From positions 80,685,501 to 80,749,500 of the forward strand of contig NC_092339.1 in the NCBI RefSeq assembly GCF_046630445.1: a stretch of DNA of 64,000 bases, given 5' to 3'. The notes under the pieces are model-generated. The model did not search any database, was not told the DNA's origin, and saw nothing but the letters and a program-made list of their open reading frames with translations. This document shows, one piece after another, positions 35,832 to 47,042 of the stretch (positions are counted from its first letter, which is position 1; each line of letters begins with the position of its first letter). The position numbers and the translations under genes were made by a program. Source of the DNA: Rutidosis leptorrhynchoides. Taxonomy: Eukaryota; Streptophyta; Magnoliopsida; Asterales; Asteraceae.

Positions 35832-36849
35832 TCACTGAATATCCTATTAGTTTTTAAAAGGAAAGAAAAATTATAATAAGTTATCCAATCAATAGACTTT
35901 TCTGATTTTGCCCACGTTTCGAATAGCCAAAAGATGCAGCAGAGGGGCAGGATTCGTTTGGTCTCAATATAATTGAGGACTGTTTGGCTCCAATAACCCG
36001 GTCCACGTACAAATCCAACTATTACTACGAACCAGAAAATTTTGATGTCTATCAATTTAACCACTTAAAATAAAATTTCGTAATTTTAAGAAATTTAGAT
36101 AAGGAGTAGAACAAAAATCTATGTCCTAAAACTAGAATAGCGAGAAATAAGAAAGAAAAAGAGTTCGTCGGAAAAAGGTCGAGAAAAAAAAAATGGTTGA
36201 AAAATAAAAGGTGACGGAAAAATAAAAGAAACTTATAAAACTTAAAAATACTTGACTAACCTAACCTTATTACTACAACTAACTTAAAATTATAATCGCA
36301 AATTGAGATTACTAATTGGAATGATAATTGGTACATAGTAAAAGGTGTCTAAAAATATTAAAGCTTACAGGAAAAACTATATCTCAGATGGAAATAACTT
36401 AAAAAGAAACTAGAACTTAAAAAGGCGTCGCAAAATTCTAAAGCACCTAAATCTTAGTCTAAAGAAAAAGCACTTAAGGAATTCTACGGCAAAGCCTAAA
36501 AATCTAGAAGTAAAAATAACTATGGCAAAATCTAAGTTTAAAACTAAATATGAGCTAAAAATACAAATATTACGCTAAAACAATTAAAAAGGGACAAAAT
36601 ATAAAAATATACAAAAAGTTGTAAAAGGTACAATTTTTATAAAAATATTATTTTTATATTAATTATTTATTAAAAATATTAATTTTACAATTTAATTAAA
36701 CTTAATAAACTAAAATATAAATTAAATAAAACTTAAATTAAAATAAAACTAATTATAATAATAATAATAATTAGGGTTAATAATAATTATAATTAATAAT
36801 TATCCGTAATAAATGCAGTTTTAGGGTTTCTGTCGGTGTCAGAAAAACT

Positions 36850-36893
36850 CCGCGAGTCGCGGTTCTCAAAACTGCAAACCCCGCGAGTCGCGG
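36850..36893. repeat. GC-rich dyad pair, leader of right unit
   Basis: Copies at 36850 and 36881, 31 bp apart. Confidence 0.9.
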
Positions 36894-37200
36894 GGTTCCA
36901 GTTTTCAACTCTGGAACAGGAAATTTACGCGTTTTTTTTTTTATAAATATGTTTTCTAATTTTATGTTTTAATATAAATAAAAGATATTTAAATAAAACT
37001 TATATTTTTATAAACTAAAATAAAAATAAAGAAACTTATAAAACTTTTAACAAACTCTTAAAAATATATAAATTTTTGTTTTTCTTTTTATATTTTTGAA
37101 TATTTAAAACGTATTTTTATAAAAACAAATTTTAATAAAAGTAAACTAAAAATCTTTTTTTTTTTATATTAGCGTTGCGCTTCCGGCGTTTAAGAAGATG

Positions 37201-37218
37201 TCCCCGGCAGCGGCGCCA
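37201..37218 (-). other. Primer binding site, right unit
   Basis: Identical 18-base tRNA-Asp-type site, 8 bases from LTR 3. Confidence 0.85.
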
Positions 37219-37226
37219 AAAATACT

Positions 37227-39222
37227 TGATGTCAAAGCTAAGGGGTATAAAATACTATTAAATTTTAGCAGAAAATACTATTAAATACGATACAATTTTA
37301 CACAAGATATTTATTTATTTATAGAATGGATATACTTAAACCTTGCTACAACACTTATAGGCAGTGTACCTAATCGTACAGTAGTGTAGTTTTTAGTAAG
37401 TCCGGTTCGTTCCACAGGGAATCTTTTTAAACAAAGCTTAACGCTATATTAGTTTACTTTTATAAAAATACAAATATATATATATAAGTAATATTATTAT
37501 TATAAAGGGGGGTTTTTACCGTTTAATGACCGGTTTGTCGATTTTAAAACTTTAGTCGCAGTTAAAACCAAATGTAAAATATTAAAAATAAATACAAGAC
37601 TTAAATTAAAGCATAAAGTAAATAACGATAATGAAATTGCGAATAATAAAAGTGCGATAAAATAAACTTGCGATAATTAAAAAGTACGATAATTAAAAGT
37701 GCAATTAAATACAATAACAATAAAAATGCGATAATTAGAAGTGCAATTAAATATAAAATAAAGGAAATTAAATATGAAATAAAAGAATTACGCTTATTTA
37801 AACTTCCGTAATCATGATGTTTGACGTGTTGATTTTAGTTTTATGCCCATGGGTTAATTGTCCTTTGTCCTGGATTATTTAATATGTCCGTCTGGTTTTT
37901 GTCCATAACAGTCCATCAGTCATAAATATAAAGTGCGAGTGTCCTCGTCAAATTATCCTTATACCCAAAGTTAAATATTCCAACTAATTGGGGACTTAAA
38001 CTGTAACAAGATTTTAATACTTTGTTTAATAATTACACCAGGATGTCGACTGAGTGTAACCCAAGGTTTTAATATTTTGTTATCAATTATACCAAGTGTC
38101 CTTGTACATAATTTCACCCCTGTTTTAATTATTCTAGTGACTATTAATCCATTCCCGTGTCCGGTTAAATGAACGATTATTCGTACATATAAATACCCCG
38201 CCCATCGTGTCCGATCGAGTGTATATGGTAATTTATAGGGACGCCCAATTGTAAATCTTTATATTAACATTAATAAACTATCATTTAGTTAAACAAATAT
38301 AAAGCCCATTAATAGCCCATAGTCTAATTTCCACAAGTGTCGTTCTTTTGTCCAAACCCCAATTATGGTACAAAGCCCAATTACCCAATTTTAGTAATTA
38401 GCCCAACATCATGATTACTTCGTTTTAAATAAGCATAATAATAACTTAGCTACGAGACATTAATGTAAAAAGGTTGAACATAACTTACAATGATTAAAAA
38501 TAGCGTAGCGTTACACGGACAGAATTTCGACTTACACCCTTACAATATTCGCTAACATACCCTTATTATTAGAATTATAATTAAAATTAAAATATAAATT
38601 ATAAATATATATATATATATTTTACGTATGAATGAGGAGAAGAAAAAGATTATGATTACGATCAGAATGCGCGAGCTTTATAGGGATTTTCTGAAATTGG
38701 GGCTCCGCGACTCGCGGCCTTTTTGGCCTTCAAACTCCGCGAGTCGCGGAGTTTACTTTTACAGCTCACCCATGTTTGGAGTCTTTCTTGCCGACGATTT
38801 ATTTTATATATATATAATATATATATAATTAATATAATTAATTATATATTATATTATATTTATATACATATTTAACTTGTAATTTTTAGTCCGTTGCGTT
38901 GAGCGTTAAGAGTTGACTCTGGTCCCGGTTCCGAATTTTCGAACGTCCTTGCGTACAATTTAATATCTTGTACTTTGCGTTTTGAATCTTGTACTCTTGT
39001 AATTTCGAGACGTTTCTTATCAATAATTGGAACCTCTTTGATTGTCTTTTGTACTTTTGAGCTTTTTGGTCGTTTGCGTCTTTAATTCGTCGAATCTGTC
39101 TTTTGTCTTCACCTTTTATTATTTAAACGAATTATCACTTGTAAATAGAACAATTGCAACTAAAAGCTTGTCTTTCTTGAGGAATAATGCTATGAAATAT
39201 ATGTTCGTTTTTAGCATTATCA
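37227..39222 (-). repeat. LTR 3, outer 5' LTR of Athila array
   Basis: 1996 bp; the terminal TGATAATGCT on the minus strand directly abuts the gag of element B at 39223. It differs from LTRs 1 and 2 at roughly eight to nine sites by eye, most of them where LTRs 1 and 2 agree. The 5 bp beside it (39223-39227, GTTGG) should be one half of the target-site duplication. Confidence 0.93.
38705..38749. repeat. GC-rich dyad pair, LTR 3
   Basis: CCGCGACTCGCGG at 38705 and CCGCGAGTCGCGG at 38737, 32 bp apart. Both copies are intact here, unlike LTRs 1 and 2. Confidence 0.9.
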
Positions 39223-40013
39223 GTTGGTGTTGTTGTTGGGATTAGGGTTTCCACCGTTGTTGTGCCTCTTGGTGGGGGTTTGATCGTAGTTTCTCCCCCT
39301 GTTGTTGTTGTTGTGGTTGTTTTCCCATTTCCTCTTTTCACTACTACCGGCTTCAAACTTAGCCTTCTCCGGCTCATCAAGGATGATTTGATTCAGGAGA
39401 GTATGCGCCATGCGCATTGCTTCGGGGACATTCGGTGACTTGGATGAGGTGACATTACCCTTGATGGACTTAGGAAGTCCCGAGAAGTATTTCTCCATGC
39501 GCTTGAATTCGGGGGTGACCATGGTCGGACACATTAATGCTAACTCCAAAAACCTACGATTGTAACTGTTAAGATCGTTTCCCACGGCTTTCAACTGCAT
39601 AAATTCGATCTCCATCTTTTGTATTTCGGTCCTTGGACAGTATTCCCCCAATCATAGCACACTTAAACTCTTCCCAAGGCGTAGCATACGCCTCATCAAT
39701 CCCTTTTGCTGCCATCAGATAGCGTGCAAGATGCAAACTTGGTCTTATTGTCCTCCGAACAGTTGCTAACTCGGAATACTGATTCAAGTTTCTCGAACCA
39801 TCTGGTGAGACCAACTGGTCCCTCGGTGCCGCTGAAGTTATGCGGTTTGCAGCTCTGGAATTCCTTGTATGTACACCCATTTCGAACGGATGGAATAACC
39901 GGAGGTGGTGGCGGTGGAGCTTCGAGATTTCTTTCTACTAGGGCTGCAGCGACCCGTTCGTTGATCATGTCCTCAATCTGGGCGGCGGTAGGTGTGGATC
40001 TTCCGTTAGCCAT
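39223..40013 (-). pseudogene. gag region of element B, interrupted
   Basis: The N-terminal part begins with a Pro-rich stretch and a CTYKEFQSCKPHNFSGTEG block. It is followed by the retrotransposon gag core (an EYCPRTEIQKMEIEF-like block) and an Asn-rich basic tail cut off by element A. About two breaks besides the interruption. On the minus strand it would follow the pre-gag ORF by about 300 bp. Confidence 0.8.
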
Positions 40014-40311
40014 GGTATTCTAAACAAAAATTTTGACTCAAGTCAAAATCCAGTATGCAAGTAGTAATAATACAGTATATAGTGACCAACATGGAATCAA
40101 AACATCACATGTTATTAAATAATGCATCTAGGTACAAATACCACAGAATCATCGTACATCAATGTAAATAGAACATCGTGCAAGAATTAAATAACGCAAA
40201 GTTCCATTCATTAATAATAATAAGTTTCATACATCTGAATAAGTTCGTACAATACATATGAAATACATGAAACTATATCTAGATTACATCATGAAATCTA
40301 ACTACAAGGTC

Positions 40312-41211
40312 CTACGGTGAAGGCGGGTGAACTGCTCCTCGAGCCAACTGCTCCTCGAGCTCAGTGACTCGAGCTCGGAGAGTCTCAATCTCCCTCATCA
40401 GTTCCTCGTTAGAGGGAGCTGGTGGGGCAGGCGGTGCAGGTGGGGTGGGTGGTGCGGGTGGTGCCGGTGGTGCTGATGTAGATGGTCCGGCTCCGGATGT
40501 AGACGGTACGTCCCTAGATGTAAGTGGTCCGTATCTAAATCTAGGTGGTACAGTTCCAGGAATAATCAATACGTAACGGGGAACCTTACGTATCTGTGGG
40601 TCGGTAAGGTATGGCACAACTCGTTTACGAGCAGTAACCCTACGACGATGGCCAAATGCGTCAGTAAAAGCACGACCTCCATTCACCCCTGGAATGACGG
40701 TGCCGTCGAAACGGTACCGCTTCCTCGGCGGGGTGGAGGGTGCCTGAATAGGTCTATCAGCAGGATCCTCATCATCGCTGGAGTCGTCTGATGATGAAGA
40801 ATCGGCGGATGATGAGTCATCCGAATCGTGTGGTGGTGACACTGGTGGCTGAGCTGGTAATCCGAAGCGTCCGAAGGCGGCCAACATCTGTCTGTGTCTG
40901 CCTGGCGGAATCACGACTAAACGTCCGCCGGGAGTGCGTCGGCAAGGCGTGCGCATGTGGTTACGAAACGGCCCTTCCCCGAACTCCGCGGGGATCTCAA
41001 TACCACCAATGCGGGGCTGTGACCTCGAGGGTCCGGGAGTAGACACTGGGGCAGGTGCACTAGTACCAGCTCCGGAAGTAGAAGCGCCGGGATCACTAGT
41101 GGGTGTCGGGGCCGGTGTATCGGCAGTAGCATCAGCAGGTGTAGCAGTAGGTAGGGCGACGGGGTCTGAGTCTGTACTGCCCGAAATGCCAGCAGGTGAA
41201 ACATCCGACAT
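40312..41211 (-). CDS. Pre-gag ORF of element B, Pro/Ser-rich with C-terminal coiled coil
   Basis: A 299-residue open frame between the primer site and gag, on the same strand. Order of parts: a Thr/Pro/Ala-rich start, a basic middle with RRTPGGRLVVIPPGRHRQ, an acidic Ser/Asp run around residues 128-150, a second basic block, an (APP)n-like run near residues 245-265, and a closing heptad-repeat coiled coil (leucines and hydrophobics spaced by seven, about residues 267-290). It is far richer in GC than its surroundings. I recognise no enzyme domain. Chromoviruses normally start with gag here, so this is an extra ORF or an N-terminal extension; it is open, unlike the gag. Confidence 0.55.
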   Translation of the reverse strand: MSDVSPAGISGSTDSDPVALPTATPADATADTPAPTPTSDPGASTSGAGTSAPAPVSTPGPSRSQPRIGGIEIPAEFGEGPFRNHMRTPCRRTPGGRLVVIPPGRHRQMLAAFGRFGLPAQPPVSPPHDSDDSSSADSSSSDDSSDDEDPADRPIQAPSTPPRKRYRFDGTVIPGVNGGRAFTDAFGHRRRVTARKRVVPYLTDPQIRKVPRYVLIIPGTVPPRFRYGPLTSRDVPSTSGAGPSTSAPPAPPAPPTPPAPPAPPAPSNEELMREIETLRARVTELEEQLARGAVHPPSP

Positions 41212-41535
41212 CTGAACAAGGAAAAATCAATTTTCCATGTCAGTATGTCATAAAGCAAGCAAATAATAGGCCAACAGTTTAAATCATGTATAACAGTAAC
41301 TAGCATGGCAATAACAGCAATTCGTATGAAAGTAGCATGAAATCAAAAGCAAGTAGCATCATGCAGTAGTGATATCATGTAGTAGCATACGGCATATAGC
41401 AGAAAAAGTAAGCATTAGCATGTAGTAAGCTCAGTGGAAACAAGTAAACTAGCAAGTTATAGATTAGTCCTATTAGTGAATCCTACTCGGGTCGGTCTTA
41501 GACTCACTAATGCAACCTAATTCCTTACAACCAAT

Positions 41536-41547
41536 GCTCTGATACCA
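41536..41547 (-). other. Primer binding site of element B (initiator Met tRNA)
   Basis: The minus strand reads TGGTATCAGAGC, the classic plant iMet primer site, two bases inside the LTR end. Confidence 0.92.
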
Positions 41548-41549
41548 AA

Positions 41550-44331
41550 TGTGATGCCCCGTACAAAACCATCGTGTATGAATCATCAACAACAGGATCA
41601 TTACAAGGTTAAGTACTATATGCGTTTTCAAAAAGAGTTTGCATTCAATAATAAAAGGTGACGTCATAACTAACGTCAAATGTTTTACAATCCAAAAGCA
41701 TGCTTCGCTAAGTAGAAGCAATAAATAAGTGTACGTGACCCCAATGATCATTACATAACATAGTTTCAAAAGTAAATAAGTTTGAATGCAAGATAAGTAG
41801 TCATGCGATAACAACTCTAAGCAGCGGGTGTCTACAGCACAACAAGTAAGACAGCGGAAGCAACCTCAAGCACCTGAGAAATACATGCTTTAAAAAGTCA
41901 ACACAAAGGTTGGTGAACTATAGTTTAAGTATAACATTATGTAAGGTAGGCCACGAGATTTCAGTGCTACAAAGAGCGTTTCAAAACAGTATGATAAAGT
42001 ATATGTTAACCGTGGGCACTTGGTAACTAACTTAACGTTTATACCCCCTGAAAGTACACTTGGAAAGTGCGTATATTTACGAAGTATTAAACACTCGTTA
42101 AATGCTAGCGCGACTAGCCCGAGTGGGGATGTCAAACCCTATGGATCCATATCTAAGATTCGCGTTCACGGTTCAAAAACCAATGATTAAACGTTACCGA
42201 GCTAAAGGGAATGTTTATGCCGTTGTATAACCCACACATATATAAGTTTAAGTACTCGTGCCTAGTATGTAAAACATAAAATCCGCATGTATTCTCAGTT
42301 CCCAAAATAAGTTTAAAGTAAAAAGGGAATGCTATAACTCACAATGATATGTAGCGGTAAAGTAGTAGTCGGGAAAGGTGTGCAAGTAAACGGTCCGAGG
42401 TCCTCAACCTAAGTCAAATAGTACTAAGTCAGTAAATCATCTTAATAGGTTTAAAAGTATGTAATTAAGGTCTTAAGGGTCATCATCATTCATCATTAAA
42501 CAAAAGGCGTAAAGTAGGTTTCGTTTATGAAAGTAGTTTAAAACAAAGTCTGACTTCAGTCAGTCACCACGGCCTCTACCCTTACTGAATTAAGGTGAGA
42601 CCAGTGGCCATGGCTCCGTCTATGAGTCCCTTAAGTGTGGTAAAATTTACAGAAGCAAACTCGTCTTCGTTTAACCGTGGTGACGGTCTAAGTGCGAGTA
42701 GGTCTGAAATTTCTGCACAACGTTAAAAGGACCTAGTGACGATCGGAGGGCCATAAATCCTAAACCGTAACTCGGATTAAGTCGAGTCCTATATGAAAAG
42801 TTATCTACTAGAAAAGTTCTATCTAAATATCAGGTTAGAACAGCCCAGGTCTACTGGTCTGTTACAGAAACATCAGATCAGTAGCTTTTGGACAGAAACA
42901 GTGAGTTTAAAAGGGTTCCGGTGGTCTTGGTGCTTGATGTTCATCATGGTTCTCATCCTTGATGCATATAGCTTCAAGTGTACAACTCATTGATGTATCT
43001 ACATCATCTTAACCAAGTCTTGACCATCATAACCCTAGTGCAAGTCTAAGACATGAAGCACAACTCACTTAAGAGTTGCATGTAGTTTGATGAACCAAAG
43101 TTACATCAAAGTCTTAGGTTTGACACTTACATGAACTATAATAGAAATATTGAACTATAAACTTGAAAGTTAACTAACTAATCAAGATCATAAGTAGTAG
43201 AACATAGTTCTTAGTTTGATCTTGAAGATCCAAGACTCAAAAGTCTAGATCCAAAGTTATATTTAAAGAAACTTATTTGTGTGTTCTTGAACTTTCAAAG
43301 TTAACTTAATTTGTTCAAGAGATATGAGATCAAGACTAACTTGTAGTACTTGACCATATAAACTAACTACATGAAATTAAAGTGCATAAATTGAAGAAGT
43401 AAACTTAAATAAACAAGAAAAAGATTCATGGTTGTTCATACTTTTAAAGATTCAACCAAAGTTGATCTTTAAGTAAAGTAAACTTTAAGTTTACTTCCAT
43501 GACTTACAAGTATGATTTTATACAACCATGAACTTAAATCTTTTGATGCAACATATGTAGAACATAAACTAGTAAGCTTAGTTCTTGTTTGTTCTTGTAA
43601 ATACAAGATAAAAATGAAGAATAAACTAGGTAGTTTGATTCTTGAAAACATGTAAGAAAACAACTAGTAAGTAAGTAACAATAATCAAGTAAACAATTAC
43701 AACTAACAAAAGATTATAACAATCAAAGAATGATGATGATTTAAGGGTGTTAGGATTCGGTTTTGGCCAAGAAAGAAGAGAGAAATTATGTTCATGTTAC
43801 TTATAATTTTGAAAGAAAAAGAGAGGAAAGTTGAGAGAATTAAGTGTGTGTTTTGAGAATGGGAAGTAATTGAAAGATACTAGTGTACATGTAGTAAAAA
43901 AAAAAAATGAAAAATCCCTCCCCATATGCTATGGCCGACGGTTTGGGGCCTTCAAGGGGGGGGGGGGGGAGGAGTGTTTGTTGGTTAATAGCAAGTAAAG
44001 CCTTACAAAAGGTGGTTAAAAGATGTAGTTTCACGGGGATTAAGGCATAACTAGATTCCTTATGTAAATGACTAACTAGTTACACTTTGAAACTAATACT
44101 TACATGTAGTATGGGCTAACTAAGTCCACTAGTAGTGTAGGGTGGGCTTATAAGCCCAAGTTCAAGAGTCCATTAGCTTTAAACAAGCCCAAGTCCAATA
44201 ATTCACAAGTTAATCCAATTAAAGCCCAAGTAACTAACTAATAGTCTTAGTTAATTAAAATGATTAATAAATTTAATCATGAATGTAAATAATATCTAAA
44301 AATATTATTCGTGAAAGTTCCGGGTGTCACA
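41550..44331 (-). repeat. 5' LTR of element B
   Basis: 2782 bp. The minus strand starts TGTGACACCCGG and ends GGGGCATCACA, with the TG...CA termini expected. The primer site follows directly. It contains a G-run near 43961 and no gene I can support. It abuts the element C fragment on its outer side; the flanking five bases are AAGAC. Confidence 0.88.
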
Positions 44332-44469
44332 AAGACGTTTCGGGCCATTAAAGTCAAGTTCGGGCAATCATGGCAACATGTAAATGTAATAACGTACATT
44401 CGTTTAAACACGCGTATTAATAATAATAATTATTAATAAAATAACGTTGGAAATTCCAGGGTCGTTACA
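44332..44469 (-). mobile_element. LTR-end fragment of a third element (C)
   Basis: The minus strand starts TGTAACGACCCTGG, the usual start of a common Tekay-like LTR, and runs 138 bp until the LTR of element B begins. The simplest reading is that B inserted inside this LTR. The remainder should lie left of the window. Confidence 0.62.
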
Positions 44470-44487
44470 AGAAAGGGCTAGGAGAAC

Positions 44488-44621
<134 letters not shown>

Positions 44622-45840
44622 CAACCAACAAACAAAGCAAAACAAACATCGACCAAACGACTCAAACCTAAAATCAAATCTAACGGACAAGACACTAAAC
44701 AAAACGGGGAAACCTCAAACCGCTAACAAAGAAACAAGAATGAAAAATCCTGCCGGATCTAAACCACCAAACATTTGATTCATAGAATGGCGAAATTTCT
44801 CCACTTCCGCGCTAACAACCCTATCTTTAAGAATAAGTTTTAGAAGTTTTCCATGAACCAAAGAAAACTTGACAGATCTTCCCGTCCAATTAGAAAAGGA
44901 GAAATCCATATCTAGCTCAGTCGATGACGAAGGAATAGTAATAACGTCCACCTCAAACCCTTCAACACTTGTCTTCTTTTCCCGACTGAAGAAATGCCAC
45001 ACTCCAAATCGTCACCCCCTATTTTACTATCTTCACATTTATAACAATTGCTCCCAATCGTCACCCCTATTTTTTATATTTATGCACACTATTTACAGGC
45101 GAGCCAACCACCAATCGGGACCCAAACACACAAAACCACCACCCACACAATGGCGGATGCCAAGAACAAAAATTAAAGGTTACCAAGCTAAATCAAAAAC
45201 TACTACGAACACTATTAAAAAGCCAAACAAACAATCCGAAACATACAAGAAAAGTACAATACACCAAAGAATCAAACACGTAGGCCATAGACAAATATTA
45301 CATAATAATCACTTAAAACCATTATTTATCTCATATTAAATTTAGATTTTGCTCACATAAGTTGTCAACTGAATTAAGCTTAGGATTTTTCAAATCACAG
45401 ACGTTAGGGCTATAATTCTGTCATTAAGAAATTTGGACACACAAAAATCATTTGTACGTTAAAAAAAAATCACCCATTTTCTGTAAATAACCATCCACAA
45501 CAAGTTTTATGTACAAACATTTAAAAAAATGTTTTAAAAATCAAAAATTAAAACGCTAACAATAACCCTTAGTGTTGTCGTTAAAGTACATAAAAATCTT
45601 GTACAATTCAATAACCGTTATATTAAAGTAAAAAATAAGCGTCGTGCACAAGTTATGTTTGCATCTTAACAACTCTTAGGGTCATGATTACCAAAATAAA
45701 AAAAGAAAATTGTAACTAACGTGTATACTGAACTTTTTTTCGCGAATTCTCGAGTTATGAACTAGAGTAATATATTAAGAGAAAAACAAGCGTTTTCCAT
45801 TTCAAAATCAAAGTACGTGGGGGGCTAAAAAGGTAATTTC
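44622..45840. other. Intergenic stretch, nothing recognised
   Basis: About 1.2 kb between the microsatellite and the probable promoter of the hAT-derived gene. A 95-codon minus-strand frame at 44715-45002 matches nothing I know and may be a fragment of an old element or chance. Confidence 0.5.
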
Positions 45841-46143
45841 ACACGAATGAAAGAAAGAAAGATCCTGCGGCTGGCTCGACTTCAATTCATTCAATCAATC
45901 TACTTAAATTAATCGCCTTCTCATTTTCTCCGTCATTTGTGTCTGTAAGCTCGGCTTCGATCTGGCTAACATCCCCAATCCAGCTCCCCCCACCATTTTC
46001 TCTCTCCCCTCTCGATCTCCCTCCTTTCTTCATACAAACAAACACCCTCACTCATATATACACACATATATATACAACATGTTTTCAAATCCCTTCTGAT
46101 ACAGGCTTAAATTCATCATCTAGGGCTGAAATTTTACATTTTT

Positions 46144-46475
46144 CTTCATGGGTTTTGTTTATTTTATGTAAAGTTTGATGCTTTCAACACTTTTGGTGCT
46201 TGCTAATTGGAATTTGTAGAGGTTGGAAAAGAAGATCTGTACTTGTCCCCCAAAATTTGTTATATTTTGACTTTCTAATGCAGTTTGGGGTGAGATTTTG
46301 TTTTTTTTTTTTTTTTACATATTCCCTTCATGGGTTTTGTTTATTTTATGTAAAGTTTGATGCTTTCAACACTTTTGGTGCTTGCTAATTGAAGTTTTTA
46401 GAGACTGGAAATAAAGATCTGTACTTGTGCCCCAAAATTTGTGATATTTTAACTTTATAATGCAGTTTGGGGTGA
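46144..46475. repeat. Tandem duplication, period about 182 bp
   Basis: About 150 bp beginning with a TTCATGGGTTTTGTTTATTT block (46145) recurs from 46327 with a few substitutions. Both copies end in the same GCAGTTTGGGGTGAG block. It lies in the leader or 5' intron of the hAT-derived gene. Confidence 0.88.
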
Positions 46476-47042
46476 GTTTCTAACTTTCTGTTTCAGATTA
46501 ATTAGTGTGTTTATCTGAGTGAAAATACTAAGAATTACTGGTTTGAGTATGGAATATTTTTGAATTATTTCATTATGTGATTAGGGTTATTACTTGCTAG
46601 TTGTCATTTAGATACTTAATTTTGACTTTGAGAAAAGTTTTTGAATTTGGTAGTGTATATAGTGTACAACATTAATTCTTTATTGTCACACTGTTTTAAC
46701 TAAACCTGTAATGTAGAATTCAAAGAATTAGTTTAGAACTAGATTCAGCTGGTTATTGAAGTATATTTTGTAAATACATCATATTTGATTTGACTGTGGC
46801 TAGTTTTTTATTGGGGGTGTTTCGACGTGTGTTTTGTTAGTAAATACAGTGATATTCAGTATTCATAATCACTAATCAGATTATTAGTTTTTAGAAGTTA
46901 CAGATAGTTCAGTAATGATACATTTATCTTTGATAATCAGCTAGTTTTTGAATATCTGATATTTTGACCCAAACTACTCTGAAAATCATTATCAAAAAGA
47001 TTTTTTTGGCAAACAATGTAAACTCAAGTTGCAGTGATCACA

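Larger units (their letters stand above)
1..39222 (-). mobile_element. Tandem Athila-type LTR retrotransposon array (element A)
   Basis: Three near-identical LTRs alternate with two complete internal regions (9472-22347 and 24350-37226) and one partial one (1-7461), all in minus orientation. Neighbouring units share the LTR between them, and equivalent points recur every 14.88 kb. Family assignment rests on the Asp-type primer site, the gag sequence style, the FMDD reverse-transcriptase motif and an Athila ORF-1-like protein in the env position. A complete unit with two LTRs is about 16.9 kb. The units look whole in structure, but pol carries about five breaks shared by all copies, so this is a fossil array. 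The near identity of the LTRs implies a young array (my estimate is tens to a few hundred thousand years, assuming a grass-like rate). The left end, and so the target duplication, lies outside the window. Confidence 0.92.
39223..44331 (-). mobile_element. Chromovirus (Tekay/Del-type) Ty3/gypsy element B, 5' part
   Basis: On the minus strand: a 2.8 kb LTR (41550-44331), an initiator-Met primer site, a pre-gag ORF and a gag that is cut where element A starts. The rest of gag and all of pol should lie left of the array, outside the window. Gag has about two breaks besides the interruption. The lineage call rests on the gag style, the iMet primer site and the TGTGACACCC LTR start. It is a fossil, older than A. 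Confidence 0.82.

Noticed and set aside
7083-38749. CRISPR-like or satellite explanation for the repeated GC-rich dyads
   Set aside because: There are only two copies per site, at unrelated sites within a eukaryotic retrotransposon, so neither an array nor a satellite fits.
1-39222. Independent serial insertion of three Athila copies
   Set aside because: No host DNA or target duplication lies between the units, and adjacent units share one LTR.
44715-45002. 95-codon minus-strand frame before the hAT-derived gene
   Set aside because: It has no recognisable domain or splice context; left as unexplained intergenic sequence.
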